Assembly: GCA_039208045.1 (NCBI GenBank)
Contig: JBCCRH010000337.1
Location: forward strand, 1-7,155
Direction of reading: 5' to 3'
Origin: JBCCRH01 sp039208045
GTDB taxonomy: Bacteria; Bacteroidota; Bacteroidia; Chitinophagales; Saprospiraceae
DNA: 7,155 nucleotides
In this document: piece after piece, positions 1 through 6,463 of the stretch
How positions within the stretch are numbered: the stretch's first letter is position 1
Layout of the letters: the number at the start of each line of letters is the position of its first letter
Notes under the pieces: generated by a model
What the model saw: the letters and a program-made list of their open reading frames with translations, nothing else
Told to the model about the DNA's origin: nothing
Database searches by the model: none
Made by a program: the position numbers and the translations under genes

Positions 1-545
1 AGCAGTATGATACCGAATAGATTCCAAAGAATCGCCTCCGGCCTTCGGACGCGCCCGCGAAAGAAAAAGACATAACCAGCCATAATGGCGGTGATACCAA
101 CGATAATATCATAATTCAGCCATTCAAAGGTCATTTGAATGGGGATAAAGCCCCCCAAAAAGCCCAGCCAGAGCAGTAGCTCCATGAGTATTCGAAACGA
201 TTGCACCAAGATGAGCCAGCGTTCGGGTATTGCTCGCAAGAGGAGTGAAAAAGAGCGATTATTGAGTAAGAAAAAGATGAGTAGCAGGGGCGGTGCAAAC
301 ACAAAAGGCATGCGCTTCAGGGTATTGGCGGAAGCCGTAAAAAAGCCATTAAAAGCGAGCAAGGCTAAGATAGCCAACCACAGCAATACACTCATTGCCG
401 TAAGGCGAATGAGCTGATCGCGCCTAGGGGCTGGAATTTGCAACTGGAAAAAGGCATGGCGCAGCCCAAAAAGAAGGGTGCTCACTAGCCCAAACGTCAA
501 TAAGATAATGCCAATTTGGCAAATCAAATAAATAGAATCGCTCAT
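1..545 (-). CDS. Multi-pass membrane protein of unknown function, partial (C-terminus beyond left edge)
   Basis: This is an open frame of 181 codons that starts at an ATG (545-543) and reads leftwards off the window without a stop. An in-frame TGA lies two codons upstream, which fixes this as the first possible ATG. The protein is very hydrophobic, with about five or six predicted membrane segments at roughly residues 5-27, 48-69, 80-96, 116-135, 146-162 and a last one starting near 172. Short basic loops lie between them (for example R41-R42 and R163-R168). Around residues 134-146 it reads IPIQMTFEWLNYD. I recall a similar P-x-QMTFEG-x-N-x-D pattern in uncharacterised Bacteroidota membrane proteins, but I know no named function. 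No enzyme motif or transporter signature is visible. It is transcribed in the same direction as the receptor/lipoprotein pair, but a 93-nt gap with its own candidate promoter suggests a separate unit. That it is a real gene is likely; its role is unknown. Confidence 0.75.
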   Translation of the reverse strand, partial: MSDSIYLICQIGIILLTFGLVSTLLFGLRHAFFQLQIPAPRRDQLIRLTAMSVLLWLAILALLAFNGFFTASANTLKRMPFVFAPPLLLIFFLLNNRSFSLLLRAIPERWLILVQSFRILMELLLWLGFLGGFIPIQMTFEWLNYDIIVGITAIMAGYVFFFRGRVRRPEAILWNLFGIIL

Positions 546-582
546 GCATCAGAGTTCGGCTAACATTTCAGATTTCGCTAGC

Positions 583-613
583 TCAAGATACATTTTTGTT
601 GGAGGATGCCAAA
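583..613 (-). promoter_or_regulatory. Candidate Bacteroidota-type promoter for the membrane protein gene
   Basis: Read on the minus strand, TTTG (613-610) is followed after 19 nt by TATCTTGA (590-583). The Bacteroidota housekeeping consensus is TTTG about 19 nt upstream of TAnnTTTG. The -33 box and spacing fit, and the -7 box matches TA and TT but not the final TG. Transcription would begin near 576, about 30 nt before the ATG at 545. This is motif matching by eye only. Confidence 0.35.
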
Positions 614-638
614 AAAGAAGTTTTACCCACCCTCGCTT

Positions 639-1469
639 TTAGTTGCTCGCCACCACCGTCAGCGTATCCGTTCCTACGCCCGTAAAAATGCCCAGTCCCC
701 CAACGATGTTTGAAAAAGGCGTCGTAATATTTTGATTATCAGCGCTAGCGCTAGTTTGTGTCAGGCTGACATACTCAGGCGTAACGTGGTAGAGCACCAC
801 CTGATGCTTACCTGCGTAGCTAAAGTCTCTGGCGGTTAGCTCATAAGTATTGGTCTGTTGTGGCGCTACCGATATTTGAGGGCGCTCCTGTCCACTACCT
901 CCACCTAAGAATTCGAGCAATTCGGGGTTCTCCTCGATAGGTTGAAGACCTATTTGGTAGAAGCTTCCTGCATTTTCAGCTTCCCAGGTCAGCGTGATAG
1001 GATCGGGGAAGGAGGGTGGAAAGGTATTGGTTTCAAAAATGATAGTACTCCGCGACGCCTCAAAATTAGTTGGGGGCTGAGGCACATCAGTGGTGGCGCT
1101 AATCGTTTGGCCATTAAATTCAAAGCTGAGCTGGTATTGCTTATCCGCTTGTACGATGCTGGTAGTATCACTTTCGTAAATGCCAGGGGCCGTCTCTTGC
1201 AACGGGATGAGGGTATTATCGACGCTCACCATCGGGGCCAAGCCACTTACTAAAAAGGACTCCCCCGATGCATCCACTGAACCAGAGCTGAGCGGTATTT
1301 GCTTACTAATCTGCACACTAATAGGCTGCCCCACAGCTAGGTAAGCCTCTACTACTGGTAGCGCACTCGCCTCAGCATCGCCACTCAAGGATTCTTTTTC
1401 GCAGCTAACCACGAGGGCAAGGCTACTGAAAACGATAAGTTTTAAAAAGGAAATATATGGATGTTTCAT
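639..1469 (-). CDS. DUF4249 family lipoprotein, partner of the TonB-dependent receptor
   Basis: This 276-residue protein has a lipoprotein signal peptide: a basic start, a hydrophobic stretch at about residues 8-21, and a lipobox LVVSC with the acylated cysteine at residue 23. The residues after the Cys are charged (EKE), which could act as a Bacteroidota surface-export signal, though this is not certain. The body is beta-rich and matches the DUF4249 pattern as I know it: a strand near residue 38 (LPVVEAYLAVGQ), a GIYESD turn near 94, a VPQPP hinge near 130, and a C-terminal FSNIVGGLGIFTG segment close to the end. Some DUF4249 proteins are longer, so this one is on the short side but appears complete. 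It starts 24 nt after the receptor stop codon, so the two are almost surely co-transcribed. By analogy with SusC/SusD-type pairs it may help deliver a ligand to the receptor. The ligand cannot be read from the sequence. Confidence 0.9.
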   Translation of the reverse strand: MKHPYISFLKLIVFSSLALVVSCEKESLSGDAEASALPVVEAYLAVGQPISVQISKQIPLSSGSVDASGESFLVSGLAPMVSVDNTLIPLQETAPGIYESDTTSIVQADKQYQLSFEFNGQTISATTDVPQPPTNFEASRSTIIFETNTFPPSFPDPITLTWEAENAGSFYQIGLQPIEENPELLEFLGGGSGQERPQISVAPQQTNTYELTARDFSYAGKHQVVLYHVTPEYVSLTQTSASADNQNITTPFSNIVGGLGIFTGVGTDTLTVVASN

Positions 1470-1493
1470 ATTTCTATGTTTAAGGTTTAGAAA

Positions 1494-4148
1494 TTACCGA
1501 AGGCGCAAGGAAAGGGTAACATTTGGCGTAAGCCCCAAATACTTGACATCGGTTTCGATTACTTCGTTTTCGATGATTTCGAAGGTGCGGTACCACACAT
1601 TTTCTCGGTTGTATACATTAAAAATGCTGAAGCCGAGCGAGCCTTTATTGCTGCTAAAGGTGTAGGTGGCAGCTACGTCCAAGCGGTGATAGTCGGGCAG
1701 GCGCAGGCTATTTTTGGAGCTTACGCTCAAATAGTCTGCGGTAGTGCCGTCCAGGAGTTCTAGTTGATAGCCTCCTTCAGGAGCCGTGTAGGGTCTGCCA
1801 GAAGCAAAAATCCAAGTAGCAGAAAATTCCCACTGTCGCCATTTGTAGAGGTTGACTAGCTTAAACTCATGGGTGACATCATTGGCAGCATAGAAATCGT
1901 TCTCTCCAAAGACCTCAAAGTTGTTGCGTACCTCTCCGATGGTATACCCAATCCAGCCATTCCACCGGCCGTACTTTTTCTGTATTAAAAAGTCGATCCC
2001 CTGTGCGATGCCCGAGCCAGCGAAGAAGGATTCTTCGTAGTTGACTTGGCCAATACTTGGCGTAAAACGCAAGGAGTATTCTGATAAGCCATCTAGTTGT
2101 TTGTAGTAAGCTTCCACATCAAAAATCCAATTGTGCGTTTCGTAGCTGGCGCCCAATACATACTGATCGTTCCGCGAGACGGGCAAGCGATCGTCATCAG
2201 CCAGTGCCCAAAAGTCTCGACTGCCCTGCAACACATCTTCGCGGATGACGCGCTTCGCAAACTGATAGTAGCGACCAATGGAAGCTTTTAGCTTTAGCTC
2301 TTCCGTAAAGTTGAAGGCCACATTGAAGCGCGGCTCCCAGTACCATTGCTGCGTCTCCTCAAAATAGCTGGCCCGCACGCCACCAGTCGCCTGTAGTCGA
2401 TTGTCCATCAGGCTGAATTGATCTTGTAGATACCCGCCAATCGTCGCCCCAGCCGTTTGCCGATCAATAATGGAGCTGGTATCATTCTCCGCATAGGTAT
2501 AGGCAATATCATTGAAGGTGTAAAAGGCGCCAAACTCTATCTGGTTATTTTGATGGAGTTGCCACTCAAAATCAGTTTTAAAGGTATAGTCGACTAAGTC
2601 GCTATTTTCGAGCGTGCCGCGTCTGATTTCTTGCGTTTCACCATTGCCATTGGTAAAAGAGCCATCAACGGAGCGATCTCTATTCGAAAAGTAGTTCGAA
2701 AAACTCACTAATGAATTCGAATAGAATTGATCACTCCAGCGATGACTCCACTTCAAACTCGCGCCTGTATTGCCCCAATCGGTCAAATCCGTAATCTCAA
2801 TACCTAAATCTAAGTCTTGTATAAAACTTGGTAGTTCTGGGCGGATAGAATTATCCAAATAGTCTTGGCCGTTGTAGAAGCTTAATGCAAATACATTGCG
2901 ATCATTGGGTCGGTAGGTCGTCTTAAAATTGAGGTCGTAGAAGTAGGACGAAATATCGGAGCCAAAGCGATCGGCCAGCGGGTTGTCGTTTTCGCCAGCA
3001 CCGCTGAAGCGATCAAATATTTCTTCATAAATCGGGCTTTCCCAACTCCGCCGCGCCGCCGCAATGGTCGTCCATTTTTCGGTAATAGGAACTTCCATAT
3101 AAATATTTGCGCTAAGCAAGCTAATATCTCCACCCATATTAAACACCTTATTGTTCCCTTCCTTGCCTGTAATTTCCACTACTGAAGAAAGTCGCCCCCC
3201 ATATTTGGCATCAAAAGCTCCCTTGTAGAGCTGTACATCTTTTATGGAGTTGGCATTAAAAGCCGAATAAAACCCAAAGAGGTGATCGACATTGTATACC
3301 GTAAAACCATCGTAGAACGTGAGCGCTTGGTCGGGTGTGCCGCCGCGCACGTATAGGCCGGAGGTATGCTCATTGGCGGCGCTAATGCCAGGCATCAGCT
3401 GGAAGGAGCGGAAGATGTCGCGCTCGCCCAAAGAGGGGAGCGCGGCCAGCTTTGCTGGCGTAATTTTCAGCATTGAAATGCCTTCACTTACTTGGAGCAG
3501 CTCATTGCGCTCTCCAGTAATCACAATTTCGTCTAAGCTGGCAGAAGCCGGATACAAGCCAATTTTGAGGCCACTCAACTCCAACTCTGGCGTTAGTTGG
3601 ATGGTCTGCGTTTGATAGCCCAGGTAACTGAAGGTGAGCTGGCTGGTATCAGTAGGGACGTTTAAAAGGGTAAAATACCCATCTACATTAGAAGTGGTTC
3701 CAATGGTGGTTCCTTCCACATAAGCGTTGACAAAGGGCAAAGACTCCCCATTGGTTTCATCCATAATACGCCCACTGATTTTTACGTTTTCTCGCTGATG
3801 CGCTCCGGTGTAGGCCTTCTTGGGCTTTAGCGTTTCCTCCTGAATGTAGGTATCTTCGTGTACGATTCGGATGCTGCCGTCTTTCCGCTGATAGTATTTC
3901 AAATCATGCTTTTGCAAAAGCTCATTCAAGACTTTATGGAGCGGTTTGTTGAAGGGCCGCACCACTACGTGCTTATCTTGTACCAAAGCAGCGTCGTAGT
4001 CAAACGTGAGCTCATACTGATCGGCGAAACTGGCCAGCACGTCCGTCAGGTCGCCTGTAATGAGGCGATTGAGCTTAATGGCAGTGAGGTCTTGCCCCTG
4101 GAGTTGTAACACTACAAAGAGTGCGCCTAAGAGCGTAAGTTTTTTCAT
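1494..4148 (-). CDS. TonB-dependent outer-membrane receptor with STN and carboxypeptidase-like N-terminal domains
   Basis: I place the start at the ATG at 4148 (884 aa). The frame stays open to a GTG at 4193, but that start would put 15 extra residues before a classic signal peptide (MKKLTLLGALFVVLQLQGQ). Domains in order: an STN (secretin/TonB N-terminal) domain at about 30-98; a carboxypeptidase-D regulatory-like beta sandwich at about 122-200 (VKISGRIMDETNGESLPFVN, DGYFTLLNVP, LGYQTQ); a plug at about 225-335 with LYVRGGTPDQ at 265-274 and YGGRLSSVVEI at 316-326; and then a beta-barrel to the end. The protein ends in LSLRLR rather than the usual terminal aromatic residue. It would import a substrate across the outer membrane using TonB energy. 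STN domains in other systems contact FecR-like anti-sigma factors, but no such gene is in this window. It is first in an operon with the DUF4249 lipoprotein and divergent from the two-component operon. Family is certain; substrate is unknown. Confidence 0.95.
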   Translation of the reverse strand: MKKLTLLGALFVVLQLQGQDLTAIKLNRLITGDLTDVLASFADQYELTFDYDAALVQDKHVVVRPFNKPLHKVLNELLQKHDLKYYQRKDGSIRIVHEDTYIQEETLKPKKAYTGAHQRENVKISGRIMDETNGESLPFVNAYVEGTTIGTTSNVDGYFTLLNVPTDTSQLTFSYLGYQTQTIQLTPELELSGLKIGLYPASASLDEIVITGERNELLQVSEGISMLKITPAKLAALPSLGERDIFRSFQLMPGISAANEHTSGLYVRGGTPDQALTFYDGFTVYNVDHLFGFYSAFNANSIKDVQLYKGAFDAKYGGRLSSVVEITGKEGNNKVFNMGGDISLLSANIYMEVPITEKWTTIAAARRSWESPIYEEIFDRFSGAGENDNPLADRFGSDISSYFYDLNFKTTYRPNDRNVFALSFYNGQDYLDNSIRPELPSFIQDLDLGIEITDLTDWGNTGASLKWSHRWSDQFYSNSLVSFSNYFSNRDRSVDGSFTNGNGETQEIRRGTLENSDLVDYTFKTDFEWQLHQNNQIEFGAFYTFNDIAYTYAENDTSSIIDRQTAGATIGGYLQDQFSLMDNRLQATGGVRASYFEETQQWYWEPRFNVAFNFTEELKLKASIGRYYQFAKRVIREDVLQGSRDFWALADDDRLPVSRNDQYVLGASYETHNWIFDVEAYYKQLDGLSEYSLRFTPSIGQVNYEESFFAGSGIAQGIDFLIQKKYGRWNGWIGYTIGEVRNNFEVFGENDFYAANDVTHEFKLVNLYKWRQWEFSATWIFASGRPYTAPEGGYQLELLDGTTADYLSVSSKNSLRLPDYHRLDVAATYTFSSNKGSLGFSIFNVYNRENVWYRTFEIIENEVIETDVKYLGLTPNVTLSLRLR

Positions 4149-4486
4149 TAGTGTACTAGTTTTTTTGTGAAGGTTATACAAAAGGAGGAGCACGTTGGTA
4201 GGGTATCGGTAAATGATGGGATTGTCTCGGAGTATAGCCCGAATGACTAGCTATTTTCTTTTGACCTTTGTCTTAGACTTGTTTCGCCGGCCACTAAATG
4301 GCTGCAAGCGGCAAAGTTTCATCCTGCACTGCGTTAAAAAGCCTCGCCGATGCTATGGCATCGCCTACGTTTTTTGCCTTGTTCAGAATAAAATTTGCTA
4401 CGCTTTCGCTCATTCGCGACCGGCGGAACAAGTCTATGGATATTAGATTGCTTGCTTATCTTAACTGAAATCAACCACAAGAATTG
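4149..4486. other. Divergent intergenic region between receptor operon and two-component operon
   Basis: This stretch of 338 nt separates two divergent operons and must hold the promoters of both unless they lie elsewhere. I could not find a convincing TTTG-19-TAnnTTTG promoter in either direction. About half of it (4274-4436) is occupied by the long imperfect palindrome listed separately. A plus-strand frame at 4213-4446 runs through the palindrome but has no protein-like features. Confidence 0.6.
4274..4436. repeat. 163-nt imperfect palindrome (possible MITE-like or dispersed intergenic repeat)
   Basis: The two ends are inverted copies: 4274-4294 matches the reverse complement of 4416-4436 at 18 of 21 positions, and both begin TAGACTTGTT. 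The symmetry continues inwards with small bulges. GCAAA at 4311-4315 faces TTTGC at 4394-4398, and 4317-4326 faces 4384-4393 at 8 of 10. AAAAA at 4336-4340 faces TTTTT at 4371-4375, and the core CGATGC (4348-4353) faces GCATCG (4358-4363) across a 4-nt loop. Arms are therefore about 80 nt and centred near 4355. Each end begins with TA, which would fit a TA target duplication, but the TA is also part of the palindrome so this is ambiguous. No coding capacity is evident. It could be a transposase-less mobile element, an intergenic repeat family, or a structured transcript. Confidence 0.7.
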
Positions 4487-5596
4487 ATGAGCACTTTGAT
4501 TAGCGAAAAGAAACAGACCATCAAACTACTGATTCATGCAAGCGTGTGGCTCTCGTTATTGGTATTACCGATTTTGCTGCATTACTATCATCCGGTATTT
4601 CGAGATAAGTCCGATAGTGTCTTCTTTTTGATACCTATGGCGGGAGTGCTGCTTTTGATGGTCGTTTTTTATACCAATTACCATCTGCTTTTGCCAAAAA
4701 TATGGTTGCGACATGGCGGGCTTGCTTACCTTTTGATTAGTGTGCTATTGTTGGCAGCTATTATCTTTATTCATACCAAGGGTAGGGCGATTTTTTTCCA
4801 AGATAATTTCCCTCTTCCAGAAGGAGTACTTCCTATTCAGGTTAGAAGGGGGGGCTTGCTGATCTTGATCCTGTTGAATCTGCTGACCTGGGTGGTGAGC
4901 AGTGGCTTATGGCTATTGCAGCAATGGAAAAAATCGGAAGAGCAGCTACAAGAAAGTGAGTACAAACGAACTAAAGTAGAGTTAGACTACCTCAAAAAAC
5001 AGATTCATCCCCACTTTTTATTTAACACCTTAAATAGTATTTATGCGTTGACGCTCTTGGATAATAAGTTGGCGAGCACAGCCATCCTCAAGCTCTCGAA
5101 CTTGATGAATTTCTTACTAATTGATGCCAGTCACGACCTCATCGATTTGGACAAAGAGCTTTCCTATTTAGAAGCATACATTGACTTAAACCGATTGCGG
5201 CTCACCGAGAATAGTCCTCTACACCTCAAGACTATCGAAGCACCTGCTTCACACCAGATTGCTCCGCTCCTCATGTTGTCGTTTATTGAGAATGCCTTCA
5301 AATATGGCATCAGCAATATTCACCATTCTCCTATATGGATTGAGTTCGATCTACAAGAAGATACTCTATTCTTTTATTGTAAGAATAAACTATTCAACAA
5401 AGAAATAGCGCAGCAACACGGAATTGGCATCGAAAATACTCGGCGACGCTTACAACTTGCCTATCCGAATGCCCATCATTTAACTATCAAAAATGACGGT
5501 ATCTTTTTTACGGTACAGCTACAGATCGACCTCCAAAAGGTAGCTATTGCTAAGTCTGATAAAGAAATGACGTATGAATTGTTTGATGTTAGATGA
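4487..5596 (+). CDS. Sensor histidine kinase, LytS/YehU type (His_kinase + HATPase_c)
   Basis: The start is the ATG at 4487 (369 aa); the frame extends one codon further to a TTG at 4484, which is a poorer choice. The N-terminal third has four membrane segments at roughly residues 12-33, 45-68, 79-97 and 121-144, with no large periplasmic sensor domain. It may therefore sense within the membrane or through a partner. A short charged helical linker (about 146-170) leads to the PF06580 phospho-acceptor motif QIHPHFLFN, residues 172-180, in which H176 is the expected phosphorylated histidine. The ATP-binding domain shows the N-box FIENAFKYG (N269) and the G-box GIGIENTRRRL starting at G312. The stop overlaps the start of the response regulator by 23 nt, so the two are translationally linked partners. 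The stimulus is not deducible. There is no clear Shine-Dalgarno site, as is usual for Bacteroidota. Confidence 0.95.
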   Translation: MSTLISEKKQTIKLLIHASVWLSLLVLPILLHYYHPVFRDKSDSVFFLIPMAGVLLLMVVFYTNYHLLLPKIWLRHGGLAYLLISVLLLAAIIFIHTKGRAIFFQDNFPLPEGVLPIQVRRGGLLILILLNLLTWVVSSGLWLLQQWKKSEEQLQESEYKRTKVELDYLKKQIHPHFLFNTLNSIYALTLLDNKLASTAILKLSNLMNFLLIDASHDLIDLDKELSYLEAYIDLNRLRLTENSPLHLKTIEAPASHQIAPLLMLSFIENAFKYGISNIHHSPIWIEFDLQEDTLFFYCKNKLFNKEIAQQHGIGIENTRRRLQLAYPNAHHLTIKNDGIFFTVQLQIDLQKVAIAKSDKEMTYELFDVR

Positions 5597-6260
5597 TGAA
5601 CCGCTTGCGCTAAAAATATTGGAAAATTACGCTGCACAGCTTCCTAGTCTGCATCCACGAGGCTTTTTCACCAACCCCCAGCTTGCCCTGCAAGTGCTGC
5701 ACCAAGAGCAAATTGATCTGCTATTCTTGGACATTCATATGCCTGATGTCAACGGGCTGAAGTTTTTTCAAAATCTCAAGCAAAAACCGCTGGTTATCTT
5801 TTCTACGGCCTTTCGGGATTATGCGGTAGAAAGTTTTGAGCTCAGCGCGATCGACTATATTGTAAAGCCCTACGAGTTTGACCGCTTTCAAAAAGCAGTA
5901 GCAAAAGCAAACGAATACTATTTATTCAAGAAAAATAAGCAGACCAAGCATCATTTATTTGTCTATTCTTCCTATCGCTTGGTGAAGATTCTTATCGATG
6001 ATATTTATCTGATTGAAACGCAAGATGACTACCTAAAAATTCATTTGCAATCAAAGAAAAAAGGCATCTATACTTTAATGACCATGAAGGAGATAACGAG
6101 CCTGCTGCCTGCACAGCTGTTCTTGCGTGTTCATCGATCTTATATGGTTAGCATTGCACATATTCAGAGTATTCGAGGCCGAAAAATGGTCGTTCATCAC
6201 CAAGAAATCCCAATTGGCCCCACTTACCTGAAGCAAGTTAGGGAACGAATTATGAAATAA
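5574..6260 (+). CDS. LytTR-family response regulator (REC + LytTR DNA-binding domain)
   Basis: This 228-residue regulator has a receiver domain at about 1-115, with acidic pocket residues D7 and D8, phospho-acceptor D53 in LFLDIHMPDVNG, T78 in the FSTAF segment, and the conserved K98-P99 pair. A LytTR domain follows at about 126-226, with the typical features YLIETQDDYLKIH (145-157) and FLRVHRSYMV (183-192). It would be phosphorylated by the kinase encoded just upstream and would bind DNA as a dimer, usually at direct-repeat sites near its target promoters. The ATG at 5574 lies inside the kinase gene, in a different reading frame, and gives the usual short N-terminus (MNCLMLDDEP), which supports this start. 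Candidate targets are the divergent receptor operon or its own operon, but I did not identify a binding site. Confidence 0.95.
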   Translation: MNCLMLDDEPLALKILENYAAQLPSLHPRGFFTNPQLALQVLHQEQIDLLFLDIHMPDVNGLKFFQNLKQKPLVIFSTAFRDYAVESFELSAIDYIVKPYEFDRFQKAVAKANEYYLFKKNKQTKHHLFVYSSYRLVKILIDDIYLIETQDDYLKIHLQSKKKGIYTLMTMKEITSLLPAQLFLRVHRSYMVSIAHIQSIRGRKMVVHHQEIPIGPTYLKQVRERIMK

Positions 6261-6463
6261 TTTTCGTATTATCGTACTGGCAACCCCGCTTTCACACTCC
6301 ACAACTTAGAACCATACCATATAGCTACTACTTGCTCTCGTGAGTAGGTCAGTAGTGGTGTGCCAAAGGCCTAACTATTTGTCCCCCCCTTATTTAATGG
6401 CGCCTACGCTTTCCATTGGTCTGATGTGGGCGCTTTTTTTATTATTTTGCGTCGTAATTTAAA
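6261..6463 (+). other. Intergenic region between response regulator and cyanophycinase-like gene
   Basis: This 203-nt gap carries no credible gene. It contains a possible small stem at 6325-6358 (CTACTAC facing GTAGTGG, one G-U pair), a run of seven C residues near 6383-6389, and a terminator-like hairpin at 6400-6440. The gap suggests that the peptidase gene is a separate unit from the two-component operon. Confidence 0.5.
6400..6440 (+). terminator. Possible Rho-independent terminator of the two-component operon
   Basis: GCGCCTACG (6400-6408) can pair with TGTGGGCGC (6425-6433) as a 9-bp stem with two G-U pairs and a 16-nt loop. It is directly followed by seven T residues (6434-6440). It lies 140 nt after the regulator stop and about 24 nt before the next gene start, so it could alternatively act as an attenuator-like leader for that gene. 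Confidence 0.45.

Noticed and set aside
139..417. 92-codon plus-strand open frame
   Set aside because: It lies antisense to the membrane protein gene at 1-545, and its Ser/Lys/Arg-rich translation is typical of a shadow frame.
942..1253. 103-codon plus-strand frame and a 60-codon minus-strand frame inside the DUF4249 gene
   Set aside because: Both overlap a well-supported gene in other frames and show no protein-like features.
4149..4193. 15-codon N-terminal extension of the receptor from a GTG at 4193
   Set aside because: It would place a non-signal stretch in front of a standard signal peptide; the ATG at 4148 explains export far better.
4274..4436. CRISPR-like or tandem repeat array in the intergenic region
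   Set aside because: The repeated units are inverted, not direct, and occur only once per arm, with no spacers.
4213..4446. 77-codon plus-strand open frame in the divergent intergenic region
   Set aside because: It runs straight through the palindrome, has no domain-like or signal-like content, and its open state is explained by chance over a short stretch.
6416..6450. Possible promoter TTG (6416-6418) with TATTTTGC (6443-6450) before the peptidase gene
   Set aside because: The spacing is 24 nt rather than about 19, and the -7 box is imperfect and overlaps the T-tract region, so support is too weak.
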